Below, in pieces: positions 11,100-22,760 of a DNA stretch of 64,000 nucleotides (positions are counted from its first letter, which is position 1; each line of letters starts with the position of its first letter). Source of the stretch: Zhengitettix transpicula (taxonomy: Eukaryota > Arthropoda > Insecta > Orthoptera > Tetrigidae); contig CM073590.1 in NCBI GenBank assembly GCA_037074705.1, forward strand, positions 218,642,746 through 218,706,745, given 5' to 3'. Position numbers and translations under genes: made by a program. The notes beneath the pieces were generated by a model that was given only the letters and a program-made list of their open reading frames with translations, ran no database searches and had not been told where the DNA came from.

Positions 11100-11985
11100 C
11101 AGGCTATATATATAGTGTAATCCACATATTGGCAACTACCATCTTATAGCTTAGGAAAGGGACTGAAAGCAGCACGAGGCTATATTCCACAAAAGAAAAC
11201 TGTAAAACAACTGTGTGTATGAATAAACGTACATAGGTCTACATCCTTCTTGTGAATCCTATTTCCTCAATTGAGGACTAACTAAAAAATAAATTTTAAA
11301 AATTATTCGCAAGAAGTACATACCTCAAATTCTGAAGAATTACATATTTTTGGCAAACAAGAAAATACATAATTAATTCATAAATTATATTGTTTGGGTT
11401 TATTTTGTTTGATTTGGAGTAGGAAGTACTGAAGGTGGTAGAGAGGGAGGGAATGCGAGTGGTGCAATAATAATAGTTTGAGAGAATATAATTTGACAAA
11501 CTGCTGTAATAAAGAGAGGAAGGAATGAAAAACCGACATTTCCAACAGTAAACATCTCTGTCCGCCACCAATAACAAAGAAGTTATAGTTCAGGTCGCGA
11601 GTCTGTAAAATTTGTTGAACTTAGTTCAGTACTGTCAGTATTATGCCAGTCTACAGTATTTTTTGTCTTAATAAAATAATGTACCAATGTACTGTAAGTT
11701 TAATATGAAAAAGTGTTTATTATAATTAATTTTTTCTGTCTAGAAAAATTGTTTCCCATCATAAAACTCTCTAAATAGCGGATTAATTACAATTATATCC
11801 ATTTTAAAACAGTTTAATGTTATTTATCAGTGATTATTGTCTATTTTTACGCTGCTTTAGGGACTCCAGCATTATTCGAGTGTCGGACTATTTGGAACTC
11901 GGTGTTGCTATAAAAATACATTTATAATTTCAAACAACTACTTTATAAATAGTCTTATCGGCTTTCTAACTGAGCAAACAATTGT
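11100..11985. other. Non-coding stretch
   Basis: A 93-codon minus-strand frame at 11296-11577 is rich in Ser, Tyr and Asn from AT-rich codons and looks like chance. Nothing else is supportable. Confidence 0.4.
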
Positions 11986-11990
11986 ATTCG

Positions 11991-12028
11991 CGACGTTTCG
12001 ATGTCGTTCACTGCGAACGTCTTCTAGC
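11991..12028 (-). repeat. Penelope-like terminal motif, hairpin type C
   Basis: On the minus strand GAAGACGTTCGCAGTGAACG folds into a stem (ACGTTC/GAACG) followed by TCGAAACGTCGCG. This is the stem II plus GAAAC half of the hammerhead-like motif with a different stem sequence. The first box is degraded (CTAGAAGA). Confidence 0.4.
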
Positions 12029-12039
12029 AATAGAGTTAG

Positions 12040-12891
12040 TCCGGTGTTATAGAGGGGCGTAGGTTACCCCCTACCTTGTCCAGCTCGCCATCAGGTGACT
12101 TGTAGTTACTCAGCGCTAGCGCGTGCCTCATAACGTGACCTAGTCTTATTACCTTATAAGGCCTTATTCCTGGCGTTGCTTATCAAACACCTGAGCCTTT
12201 GTTGAGTAAATCCGTATTTTTTAATACAATTGCTTTTGGAAGCACACTGTCCCAGAAGTCTTATACTTGGTTCAGGATCTTAGTTGCATTAAATTTATCG
12301 AAATTTGTATGAAATCTGTTTTACTGTGAATATGCCCCTAAATTCACTCAATCCATCTTACACTTGCGTAGTGCGAGCATCAGTTGCCTGTCATTCTCAT
12401 TAGATTGCTGGGAAATTCCGTATTACCAGACGGAACACGGTTATATGCGACAAATGAGAAATATTTTTAAAATAATTATCTTCTCTGCGCTATTTCTCTC
12501 TTTTCATGCGTATATAATTAAGAAGGAAAGAATTGCTTGAATATTGGCTGACTTTCCTTCTGCTTGCTAAAGATGCAGACTCGTTATAACATTTTCGCTC
12601 GGCAAATGAAAGAGTAAGCGGATTCGGTAATAGGCCTAGTATAAAACACAGAAACAAACTGGCGTATGGAACAATCTGTAAACCAACACGGATTGTCTCA
12701 TTCCATAAGACGAAGACCCTTTTCTCAGGTACGGAAATTCTTTAATTTTTGTTAACATTCATCTTTATCCTCTTCAAGAAAAGGTCACATAAACGCTGAA
12801 GACTACGCTAGAAAAAAGAAACCTTTCTCTTTAATCTTGGTTGTTGTAATTATACTATTCATGTGAGAGTTATGCTTCAATCAGTATGGTG
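12040..12891. other. Non-coding stretch
   Basis: No gene-like frame or recognisable repeat. Confidence 0.4.
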
Positions 12892-13422
12892 AGAATGAAG
12901 GTACTTTTTTTTAGGGCAACAGGCTACATGAGGGTGATCCACATTGGGCAACTCCCCTTTAATAGCATAGGAAGGGATTTGAACGGGGGAATGCGGAAGG
13001 GTAGAGAAGGTAGCCAAGGGTTACTAGGGCCCCCGGGCTATGGTTTAAGGATCCTACCCGGCATTCGCCTAAAGAAATGCAGGGAAAACCCTAGAAAAAC
13101 CTGCATCAGGTAGGTCGGGCTTTGGGTACATGTCCCACGCCCTTCCAATAGCGGGAGAGGAGTTTGCTGTGGGGACGCAGCATTCCCTTCTCCGTGCCTC
13201 GACCAGTTTAGGAGGCAGCTGGCCAACTATTCCAATGGGAATAGCGGACAACTCTTACCGTATGCCCAAGGTCTGTGACCCCGGAACATACACCTCTCAA
13301 AACAGGCCGAGGTGCCTCGGCTTGTGGGAACCTTAGTTCAAAAACGGAGAGGAAAAGGTATACCCAAAGGTAGCCCCTTCGTATCTCTCCTAAAAGGTTC
13401 TGAGTATAGAATGAAGGTACTT
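12892..13422 (-). mobile_element. Retroposon family reference copy (S1) with 15-bp target-site duplication
   Basis: The element at 12907-13407 is flanked by perfect 15-bp repeats AGAATGAAGGTACTT at 12892-12906 and 13408-13422. On the minus strand it starts near CAGAACCTTTTAGGAGAG and ends ...GTAGCCTGTTGCCCT followed by an A-run, so it was copied from poly(A)-tailed RNA. It has no open frame of its own and no tRNA-like 5' end; the only B-box-like string (TTTCAAATCCC) sits near the 3' end, where it could not serve as an internal promoter. It must be mobilised in trans by a non-LTR element. Six other copies occur in the window. Confidence 0.88.
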
Positions 13423-13639
13423 GACCGCATACACCATTTAACAGTTCATTAGTTAGTCAGACACAAGAACATAGCTATGAGTGAAGATTTTATTGCTGTA
13501 GGTTCCATACAATGTCTGATAAATTCCGAAGGAGTAAGTTTGTGAGAAGAATACCACAACATAAACATTTTTGTCATGTCCATAGGAATGTCACTTATAA
13601 AAAGTGTGTGTTAAAAGTTTAGATAAATAAATAGCTAAA

Positions 13640-13770
13640 TAACAGACTTAAATAGTTGTCAAACAAATACCACACCTTGTTTCTGCAACATTCATTGCTT
13701 TCGTCAGGTGATTCAAAATACTCAAGAGCCATAAGAACAACACATCGTACAAACCAGTTGGAGTTCACAT
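13640..13770 (-). repeat. Penelope-like terminal fragment, type B
   Basis: On the minus strand the order is an upstream module (ACTGGTTTG... GGCTCTTGAG), CACCTGACGA, stem, GAAAC, GTGTGGTATTTG, then GTCTGTTATTTAGCTATTTA. The same order recurs at 16.9, 28.9, 29.8, 31.9, 33.1, 35.2, 35.8 and 51.5 kb. Confidence 0.7.
13679..13707 (-). ncRNA. Hammerhead-like motif, type B, intact boxes and stem
   Basis: CTGACGA (13701-13707 read on minus) is followed by AAGCAATGAATGTTGCA and GAAAC (13679-13683). GCAA pairs with TTGC as a four-base stem II, with one A.A mismatch at each junction to the core. A GUC occurs downstream in the fragment. Helix I is not convincing. Confidence 0.5.
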
Positions 13771-13799
13771 ATAATAATTAGATGAAATAGCCAAATACG

Positions 13800-14470
13800 A
13801 ACAAAATTAAGTGTTGTTATAAATACCATACAACCTTTCTGGAATCCTGTTCTTTTTGTTATGTGACAGGAAAAAACACACGAGCAAGGAGCGACAACCG
13901 AACATAATAGTGGACAAACTCTAAAGTAAAATTGTATTTTGTTAAATTTTGGATAATATTTATACTAGTTTTAAAATGAGTTGATATATTTAATGACCAT
14001 TAACATTTTTATAATTAATAAAAATTGGAATCACAAATCATTTAATTAACAACCCAACAACGTTTCTGTATATATTTGTACCCTTTTCGAGCTGTCTGAC
14101 TGTATGTAAGGTTTGTTTTGATGTTGTACACATTTTATCAGTCTGACTACTAAAAATTATTACACACACAATATTCTTTATGAATATTGCTAAGATATTT
14201 TAGGCATAACTTTTAGCAGTAGTGAATTGACATCTGTTAATACATTTATACAGTCTAATAGTTCTTGGTAAATTAAATCATATATTGAGGAAATGTATGT
14301 GTTGTTCAATTAACCTATGAAATTTTTACACAATAGTTCCATCAAAAGTCATTCAAATTGGGAGACATAGTACAATGCTGGTAACTCAAAAAATCAGAAT
14401 AGCAATAGTACTTTTAATAAATGTTAATATATTAAAATGTTTATTCAATATTAAAAAATATAAAATAGTG
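13800..14470. other. Downstream flank of MRRF, non-coding
   Basis: AT-rich, no gene-like frame. It would include the MRRF 3' untranslated region down to one of the poly(A) signals. Confidence 0.5.
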
Positions 14471-14476
14471 TTTATT
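14440..14476 (-). terminator. Candidate MRRF poly(A) signals
   Basis: AATAAA occurs on the minus strand at 14471-14476 and again at 14440-14445, about 140 and 170 nt downstream of the MRRF stop codon. Both are in AT-rich sequence, so which is used cannot be told. Confidence 0.45.
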
Positions 14477-14613
14477 TTTATATTCAGGAATATATGTACA
14501 TATTAAGATACAGGTAAATTCAGCACTTCAGAATATTCAGTCAATTTGGTAACATTAAGACTATTTCGGCAATTTCCCTGTATCCTAAAAAAGCTACATT
14601 CTTATAAATAAGA

Positions 14614-14691
14614 TTAGCCAAGAAGTTCAGTTGTTTTTGACTCATAAATCTTATTTGCTGCAGAAATATAGTTGTCAGCAATAAGTGTTAT
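14614..14691 (-). CDS. MRRF: MRRF coding exon 5 (terminal)
   Basis: The acceptor is ATTTTTCAG. The exon encodes 25 residues, ITLIADNYISAANKIYESKT followed by TELLG and TAA. The final ELLG is the usual RRF C-terminus, confirming the frame and the end of the gene. Confidence 0.92.
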   Translation of the reverse strand: MTLIADNYISAANKIYESKTTELLG

Positions 14692-17600
14692 CTGAAAAAT
14701 AAATATTATTAATTAAATTGAAGATTCAACTTACACATACTAAAACTTCAATACAACACTATACTTTCATATAGCATACATAAAACATATTTAAGATAAA
14801 ATAAAGTATTTAATTACAGTCTCTCTTGTGGGTTTTCAACAGAAAAATTAATTATGAAATGCTTGCTTGTAGACATATTAAATAGTTAACAATTATACAA
14901 AGAAATGCCCTTAATCAAATAACAAAACAAAATTTCAATTCTTCTGTAAAGTGGCCAATGTATAAATCTAAGATAAATATGTGTATCATCATCACATTGT
15001 ACACTACTCTTAATAAATAATAATGTCATGTTTCATAATAAATAACTTGGCTGTCACAAATGAGTTTCTTACTTGTGAATTTTCTTTAGTTGTTACCAAC
15101 ATCCATTTTCATTTTCAACCATAACAACTTATTAAATTAAATTATTGTTGTATTAATTACATATTTCTGAAAAGAAAGTACTAACCTGTTGTTGAACATT
15201 GTGGGACAAATCTTCTGATATATTTGTATTGTTTTTAACAGATTTGATAGTTTTGTTCTGAATATCTTTAATAGAATCTCTGCATTTAATAAACAATACT
15301 TTAGCATTCTTGGCCAGACTTTCCCTGTGCTCTTTAGTAACTCTGTAAGAAATAGAAGACAATAGAGAAGAATTGATATAAATGATAACTATAAAGAATT
15401 TGAGAATAATAAATTACATAAAACAGTAGGTCTACAGCAGTGTTTCCCAATGTGGGATGCACGCCCCACATGGGGGTAATTAAAAAATGAGCTCGTCTAA
15501 AATTTAAAAACAGACAGCCTAGATTTAACTTATACAAAAGCTAAAATTGATGGTATCTCAATTTTAAATAAGCATTTGGTAAGTTTTATGCATTCCATAG
15601 AGTCAAACTTGAAAGATTGGAGTAATATAAACTACGATGTACTCTGAGAGTATGGTTTTCTATGTCTAGTGAAGTAGTAGTACATACTATAATGCTATGG
15701 CATGTGCTAAGTGCTTGTCTACTGTAGGCTAACACCAACTCTACGTGTTAAATGAAATAAGAAATTAATTTCATACAAAAGGTCAAATGGGCGATAAGTT
15801 TAGTGATCGAAGATTAAAATAAATTATTAATCTGTTCATGCACAGAATTATTACTATAGAAGAACAGTTATATGCAAGTTGAAATAAGGCTTCTTTATGA
15901 AATAATTCAATTTTTTAATATGATTAATGTGTATATGTTACATAGAGGGCATTAGAAAGACTTAGGTGGGGCATTGTAAAAATAGGTTGGGAAACACTGG
16001 ATACAGTGTCTTTGCAGTTTAAGGAAATATTATTTTATTTGATATCCCTATTCAATTTTATTTAACTATGAGATTATGTGTGTATGTATTTTCAAGTATT
16101 TCATTCAATAAATATCAATTAATGAGTTTTATTTAACAATTTTAATTTTTAAAGCTCAATCAATACACTTAAAACTTTTAATATAAAATTTAATTTCTCC
16201 TGAATAAAATATAAGCTTTCATTAGTAGAAAACTATATTTTTTTTATGAATAGTAATATAGTAAAAATATTTTTTAACAGTCTCAATTTTAAAATATTTT
16301 CATGCTAATTCATCAGAAATGGTCAATTAAAAGCAGGAGCTTTTAATATTTTGACATAATAATCTATAAAAAGATTAATAATATAATTACACAATTAAAA
16401 CAACCTTTTAATGGATGAATGACAAAAAATGTCAATAGCTACCGATTTTAAGCATTGAGTATTTTGAATGAAGTGATTATTTAAAAAATGTTTTAAAATG
16501 CAAATGTAAAAAGTGTGTTTATTACAACAAAAAATATAATAAATAGTACATCTACTGAATTTATGAAATTAATAATACTTACTTTGGTATGGGTATAAAA
16601 AGTGTAGTCCCATCTTGCTGAGGATTCAGATTCAATCCTGACTTACTCAGTGCATTAAGAACAGCTGGGATAGCCTGAGGAAATACTGACATGTTTATTA
16701 TAACAGTCTTGGGATCCTTACGAACAACTTCAGCCAATTCTTGGAGAGTATATTCTGTTCCTTCAAATTCAATCTCAAGGGATTCTATAGAGCCTATAAA
16801 CAAGTAATAATAATAAATGCTCACCTCAGTGCGTTATGTTGGCTTACATTAATGATAAATTGGTGCTGAAATATATATTTGGCTATAAATAAGTAGCCAA
16901 TTAACAGTCAAAGAATAAGTGTTAAATAAATAGCACACAAAATTTCTGCAATCCTTGATGCTTTCGTCCGGTTATTCAAGTAAAGGAAGAGCTAAAAGAA
17001 CATCACACAGCACAAACTAGGTGATAAATTCAAAAACAAAGCTAAAACAAAGTTAATGTGGTTTTTAACTTTGTTTTTGAGTTTGTCGCCTACTTTGAGA
17101 TGTGTTTCATTCTGCAATTTATTCTACGAGGGTGGTCTGAAAAGTTTCTGACAATTATTTTGCAGAGAAAAACGCCGAGTACTTTTTGGATGGGTTACAA
17201 AGATGGGAGTATCGCTGGGAGAAGTGTGTAGAGTTACACCATGTTGAAAAATAAAAAAAAATTAAATTAAAAAAATCTTCCATCATTGTTGGGTCAGAAA
17301 CTTTTCAGACCACCCTCGTATATTAAAGCAATCTATTTTAAAAAAAGTTTATTTCTGTGAAAATTATGTGTTATAGCACATTAAATGAGAAAAACTTTGT
17401 CCATCCACTGACAACCTAATTTAAATCATGTTGGTCCCATTTTAAATATCAAGGGATAATATTTGCTCATTATTCTCAGGTCTATATCCAATATGTAAAG
17501 ATCAAATATAAATCAGTCAAGGTAGATTGTAGTTAACACGTGAAATCCGTGCTTAAATTTTCACTGTGCAAAAGTACTAAAATCTAAATGGGTTTTGCTG

Positions 17601-20600
17601 AAATCATACATTTATCCCCCTACCACATCTTCAAGGGCATATTTTAAGTTATATTTCTGATAAACTAAAATGATTAACATAGGAGTATTATATTTAATTT
17701 GTTGGTAACCATGCTATCAATAAAATAATATTAATATGGGCTTATACCGAGTAGACGAGCAATAAAATTTAGTCTACATTATTGATATATTTGATCAAAA
17801 ATTAAGTAATTTGAAAGAAATATAGATATTATAACCCTATCATTTAAATGAAACCTTGATTGTTTTATATTTAAGTACTTTGTATTGTAACTGAAATAAA
17901 TTTTTCCTTTTCACAAATAAATTTTGTATATTTTCAAAAATTATGACAATTATTTAATTAGAAATTCAAAGATAAATAGGTTAAATTAGCCTCTTAATAA
18001 AATTATTGAAATCTCAAGTAGAATATGCAGTAAGTATTCATTATCAATAATTGTATTTAGGTAAGAAATTTTCTTACATGAATTATGAAATACTTTATGA
18101 ATACTTTAATAAATACTACCACAAAATTTGGGATGATAATGGTTAATATACGTTTTTATTTATGTTGACTACTTTTACTCTCCTAATATATAGTTTGAGG
18201 TATACAGAGTTTATGGATAAACTAAAACATTGTACAATATATTGAGCAAGATCAAAATGGGTTTGACATTTAATCTGCAGTTATTGCACAATACCTATTC
18301 AGTTTTACCTCTGTTTCCATTGAAGTGTACATACTCTTACTATAATGGTTTTTTTTCAGGGTGGTAAAAGTTATGGAACTGAATCTTTTTCGCACATACC
18401 TAGAGTTCTGCTATTAAGTCAATAATGGGAAAACATCATTAAAAAATAATGAGATACAGAGATTGACACTTAATTTTATGAAGAAGCCAAAAATTACTAT
18501 GTAACTGTTACATCAAAAAATTAACTTTCACTGATATTTATACCTAACATTATAGAATTATATTTTCATCAATTTTTTATTTTACTTAGCAAAAATAGAA
18601 TTTAACCTGTGGAAACACTCAACTTTGAATACTTCTACAAGAAAGTTACTCTTTGAATATTTTTTAACACAAATATTATATTTTGTCTGACTAAAATTTA
18701 AATATTAAAAATATAAATGTTCAAACTTATAAAGCTTAAGTTTGCAAGTGTATGTTCATATTTTTAGTTGTTTGAAAGTTTTTGCAGTACCCAAATTGGA
18801 GAAGCTTGTTTACTTTGTCAATTTATTTTAAATCAAGGAAAATTTTGTTAAATTTAGTGTTTTGTTGAAGAAAGGTATACAGGTCCTAATGATTACTCAA
18901 TTGAATTTTGCTGTCTATGGAAAGTCTCAAATTTATTGTACAATATTATGTCATGTAGCTTCACTAACTTTCTTTGTTAATTCAGTTAAAAAAAACCTGT
19001 GAGAAATTATCTTTCACCACAGGATGACAAGGATGTGTGGATTTCAGCTAGCCTCACTAGGCCTGGATACACATTACGTTGCTGGAGCAGTCAAAGCTCT
19101 GTTTGTACCAGTTAGGAATGGCCCCTATGTAGATCACGTGGTCTGATCTGAATTTTTGATTTGTTCCCCACTTTCTGCAAGTGGTTTTTCACTTGGGAGG
19201 GGGTTTTCCTCTCACCTTCGGAACCACTTTCAGTCTTTAGCCTTGCTATGACTATCTTTAAGTGAGGAAGGCTCCTGGATACTTTGTACTCAGTCGTATT
19301 CTTTTTTATATTAAACTTTATCTTTAACTTCATACTGCTTTCTGTTTTATGTTCATATCTCGGGAAGGTACATAGATACCAAGAACCCTACATTATTGAC
19401 TTTCCTATTTGCCTATCCTAGAAGTCTTCCTTTCAACATTGAAGAAGACTGTTCATTTCTGTCACTTAGCCAGAACTAAAATTCCTTTACATCCATCTTA
19501 TTTCTATCTCTAAGTTTTAGGAAGTACGCAATATTACAATTACTGCACAATATTATTGCCATGTAAGTATCACTTTCTTATTATTAAATGTCAATAATAT
19601 CCTCATCCTGAGGGACAATTGAGTAATATATAAGATTAACAAACGTGTATGCTTTGAGAAAACCTAATTTCAGAATAACACATGGTTTAGATTTATATTT
19701 CTGACATGGTTAGAGGTGGCTATAACAAAATAGTTTAACCATAAATTAAGATCATAATATCACACTTAACTATACAAAACACAAGGCTGGGAAATTTAAA
19801 GCTACAATATCAGCATTGGATTCAATTCTTTTAAACTAAACTCATAAGTATTTTAATCTAAAACTTTTTAAAATTATTTATAGTATTTAGAAAAACAATA
19901 GAAAAAATATTTATTGTGTGATAATTTTTTTGTAAACTTGGATAGATACCTGATGCAGATCTTAAAGAAACATTTTTTATGTAATCTTCTTTAAGATTAT
20001 TGATAGGCCTCTCTAAGTTGGATTTGAAAGCCTCCAATTTGATAACTTCTGAAAGTTGTTGTTCATCTATCTGTACATTCTTTTGACCTATAAAAGAAAA
20101 GGTGAAATTGTTTTTCTACTTTACTAGAGTAATGTGTTCCACGCACTCAAAACTTATCAATGTACTTCTTAAAATAATTAATATTAAGCACAAACACAAG
20201 ATTATATAAGTGATATTGACAAATAATTGTCATTTTTGTTTTAATAACCAAAGCATTGGAAGTATGCTTAAAAATATATTTTCAACAAATAAATTTGCTA
20301 TGAAATATGAGTGATAGAATACAAAAAAAATTCATAGTGTTCAATATTTTATACTAAGTCATTCAAAATTATATGAATTATACAAAGTTGTGAATGTGAG
20401 AATAGAAGGAAACCTTGATAAAATAAAACTCAAGATTGACTGTAATATATCATTTTTTCAAATTCTTACATATCATTAAGAGTGTATAGAAGGATAATTA
20501 AAAAAAAATATTGGGGAAATGTTGGAGTTGTTATGTATTACAAATTCAGAAGTTAAAGACGCTAAATCAAGTGTGGAGATGGATGGGAAAAGACTGTCAA

Positions 20601-21405
20601 TACAAAATACAGAAGGACCAATGTTGAATAATGTTATAGAAAATGAAAATTATGAAGTTGAAAAGAATGAACAAAATATATAGAGCAGGTGAAATATCAC
20701 ATAACTTAACGAAAACTTTCTGACTAATAAGAATGAATCTATCAGCCTTCAAGAATGTAAATAGGAGTATAATTGTATGTATAAGGAATTATGCTAAACT
20801 AAAACTCATCCACAACTTCTGTGAATGAAATTTAAAAATTATTGACCTCAAACAATGTGGGCAATTAATTTATTCCATTCGATTTGTTTTTCCTTTGCAT
20901 TTTTTGTATTTTTGTAAAAATATTCAGCTACACTCATTCTGTATAACTGAAGGAATTTGAAATTGAGAAATACAGAATTTGACTTGTAAATGGTCAGAAA
21001 AAGGTTTCGGAGGGTTGATATTTTAATCGTTTCCATTTAACATATGCTGGATATTAGCCTGTACAGTCAAAATTAAGAATCAAAATCTGACTGGCTCACT
21101 ATAAAATAAATGTTGAAGTAGTTGACACTCAACTAATGAAGCACATACCTTTATGTTCTTTTTTCTTGTCTCTGCCTTTTGCATACCCTCTTGCCCATGA
21201 ATCAAGAATTATTATTGAAGGAAGCTTATGAAGTTCAGTTTTACATAATAAACTTGAAAGAAAATAGGGTTTACTTGTCTCTTGTAATTTTGAGCAAAGA
21301 ATTTGTGATGCTGCCCTCGCATAGCAGCATTTTTGTGCTAGTTGTATAGCACCAAGCTGTGTTGTTAATTTCATCAGTCTCATTTTATATATTACTTCTA
21401 TGAAT
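14614..21405 (-). CDS. MRRF: Mitochondrial ribosome recycling factor, spliced gene
   Basis: The coding sequence joins 21383-21149, 20087-19950, 16793-16583, 15342-15186 and 14691-14614 (819 nt, 272 residues). All introns have GT/AG ends and the phases fit. Residues 1 to about 75 form a basic, acid-poor mitochondrial presequence (YARAASQ, WARGYAKGRDKKK). The rest is an RRF domain: EVIKLEAFKSNLERPINNL (helix bundle), VSLRSASGSIESLEIEF, VIINMSVFPQAIPAVLNAL, SGLNLNPQQDGTTLFIPIPK and VTKEHRESLAKNAK, ending ELLG. These correspond block for block with vertebrate MRRF, which has a similar length (about 262 residues). In mitochondria RRF works with a dedicated EF-G to split post-termination ribosomes. 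The start chosen is the first ATG after a consensus acceptor (CTTTTTCAG, exon starts at 21405). The introns contain transposon relics, but the exons are intact. Confidence 0.95.
15186..15342 (-). CDS. MRRF: MRRF coding exon 4
   Basis: The acceptor is TTTCTTACAG and the donor CAACAG before GTTAGT. It encodes VTKEHRESLAKNAKVLFIKC and the following helix to NVQQQ. The VT.EHRE..AK signature is characteristic of RRF proteins. Confidence 0.93.
15438..15999. mobile_element. Non-autonomous hAT-type element in MRRF intron 3
   Basis: The 13-bp terminal inverted repeats CAGTGTTTCCCAA (15438-15450) and TTGGGAAACACTG (15987-15999) are of the hAT type, and both ends continue into a GCCCCAC-like subterminal block. 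The interior has no transposase frame. The 8-bp flanks (GTCTACAG and GATACAGT) are similar but not identical. Confidence 0.75.
16583..16793 (-). CDS. MRRF: MRRF coding exon 3
   Basis: The acceptor is CTTGTTTATAG and the donor CCAAA before GTAAGTATT. It encodes the RRF head region with NMSVFPQAIPAVLNALSKSG and LNLNPQQDGTTLFIPIP, the most conserved block of the protein. Confidence 0.93.
16895..17070 (-). repeat. Penelope-like terminal fragment, type B, in MRRF intron 2
   Basis: The order matches the other type B fragments, but the core is decayed: GGACGA in place of CUGANGA, GAAAT in place of GAAAC, and GAC in place of GUC. It is clearly inactive. Confidence 0.6.
17127..17318. mobile_element. 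Mariner-type MITE (192 bp) in MRRF intron 2
   Basis: Near-perfect inverted repeats begin CGAGGGTGGTCTGAAAAGTT at 17127 and end with the complement at 17318, and the element is flanked by TA on both sides (17125-17126, 17319-17320) as expected for Tc1/mariner insertion. The TIR sequence is of the mariner type. The interior is a deletion remnant with no transposase. Confidence 0.88.
17321..19949. other. Remainder of MRRF intron 2
   Basis: AT-rich. A 73-codon minus-strand frame at 19112-19333 has no recognisable product. No other supportable feature. Confidence 0.5.
19950..20087 (-). CDS. MRRF: MRRF coding exon 2
   Basis: The acceptor is TTCTTTTATAG and the donor TCAG before GTATCT. It encodes about 46 residues including LSEVIKLEAFKSNLERPINN, the first long helix of the RRF bundle. 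It was too short to stand out as an isolated frame, but its phase links exons 1 and 3 exactly. Confidence 0.9.
21149..21405 (-). CDS. MRRF: MRRF coding exon 1
   Basis: It starts after the acceptor TTATCTTTTTCAG with 22 nt of leader, ATG at 21381-21383, and ends in AAAG before GTATGT. It encodes residues 1-78 plus one base: the presequence and the basic linker GRDKKKEHK. Confidence 0.9.
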
Positions 21406-21922
21406 CTGAAAAAGATAATACAAAAACTAAGAGGTGTTATTTTTCAGTGGAATAAAATGTGTATAACTGAACTGGACAGGTGTGCACCATTACTACCAAT
21501 AGTATCTCATTACTTCTATAAATATATATACATAGAAAATTCGTGATAAAAATATTAAACACATTTGACATCAGACAGAACTCATTTAATTTGTGTCCGA
21601 AAGTAATCCAATAATTTTTTCATGTTGTAATTTTCTCATGAGTTCTATTTGATTCAAAATTGTACACTATAATTAAGCTTTGGTATTTTATTCTGAATTA
21701 TTTTTACTGATTGTATCCTTTTCAATTCGAAAAAAAATGGTTATTTTATATTTTTAAAATAGGAAAATCGAGGGTTATATTGGTCAAATATTTTAAATAG
21801 TGTGAAAAACTCCTCCTCAATTGTAGTTGATGCATTTCTCAAATGGATTTTTTCTTAAGACATTTCTGAATTTAATTTTTTTAAGGTTACCCTTGTAGTA
21901 CAAGTAAGCAAAACACACTTAC

Positions 21923-21985
21923 CACACAGGGCTAGTGTTTGTGTTGTTTGAACAACGAGACGATATTACCTTCAATATAAATCGC
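21923..21985 (-). other. MRRF: Probable non-coding first exon of MRRF
   Basis: On the minus strand CCTGTGTG is followed by the strong donor GTAAGTGTG (last exon base 21923), and the next acceptor is the CTTTTTCAG at 21406-21414. A short untranslated exon starting somewhere between the TATCGATA element and 21923 would fit. Transcript evidence is lacking. Confidence 0.5.
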
Positions 21986-21989
21986 TAGA

Positions 21990-21997
21990 TATCGATA
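21990..21997. promoter_or_regulatory. DREF-type element TATCGATA in MRRF promoter
   Basis: The palindrome TATCGATA is the binding site of DREF in Drosophila and is enriched at promoters of nuclear genes for mitochondrial and growth functions. Here it sits about 70 bp upstream of the probable first-exon donor. It is bracketed by two copies of ACC(T/A)TCAATATA at 21968-21979 and 22013-22024. Confidence 0.5.
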
Positions 21998-22084
21998 ACG
22001 CTATCTCGATTTACCATCAATATATAATGTGGTAGATCATCTTAAAATGGGCTTAGGATTATATTTATTTCCATTATTTACCTT

Positions 22085-22620
22085 AAGCTAATAGCATATT
22101 AACAACAATAAATTAATAAGTAAATACAAAACTAATAGCTACAAATTATTTCTAGCATACATTCTGATCCATTTTTTAAATTGACTGATACTTGTACTTT
22201 TTTTTTAATTTCCACAGATAGCTTATTATAATTAACTAAACCCTTATTAAATATTGAATTTATAGTACTACTTTTATTTCTACATTCTTAAAATAATAAT
22301 TTTCCTTATTCCTAGTTTGGTAACAATGTACACCACTTTTCTTTCTCACTAGAAAGGTACCACGGTAACTTATCATTCTCTAACGTAAATATTTACAACA
22401 TAGCATCACAAAATATTTTCTGCCTTATATCTAGCCAATTTAGTTCGCATAGTATATCTGTGGCGGTAGCATATCTATTTCTACCTAAAATATATATCAT
22501 TGCCCAATTCATAATTTTTTGGATACGATCTAGGTCAATACCTACCATTATGTACAATATAGTGCTACAGTACAGCAGATGCGGCATTAATTAAGTTTTA
22601 TACACCAATTCTTTGGCTTT
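22085..22620 (-). pseudogene. Non-LTR retrotransposon remnant, C-terminal part of the RT protein
   Basis: Across frame shifts the minus strand reads PHLLYCSTI, DRIQKIMNWAM, YILGRNRY, LCELNWLDIRQKIF, then TRNKENYYFKNVEIK and SISQFKKWIRMYARNNL-like peptides. This order matches the region after the RT palm in jockey/CR1-like elements. Several stops and shifts are present, and no start or RT core remains. Confidence 0.7.
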
Positions 22621-22682
22621 TCTGGACAATACAGATCTTAATCTCCTTATGAGACCCTGAAGATATCTGGTCTCTTAGGGTT

Positions 22683-22760
22683 TCCAACAAGATCATAATA
22701 GATTTATTCCACGACGTTTCTACGACAGAAATCCTCGTCACCATATTTATTACAACCGTC
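22683..22760 (-). repeat. Penelope-like terminal motif, divergent type
   Basis: The minus strand carries GTGACGAGGATTTCTGTCGT, then AGAAACGTCGTGGAATAAAT. The TGACGA...GAAACGT spacing matches the other motifs, but stem II is weak and the first box is altered. Confidence 0.4.

Noticed and set aside
11296..11577. 93-codon minus-strand frame
   Set aside because: Low-complexity Ser/Tyr/Asn composition from AT-rich sequence, no recognisable domain.
12892..13422. tRNA-derived SINE classification of the 500-bp retroposon family
   Set aside because: The only B-box-like string is near the 3' end and there is no A-box near the 5' end.
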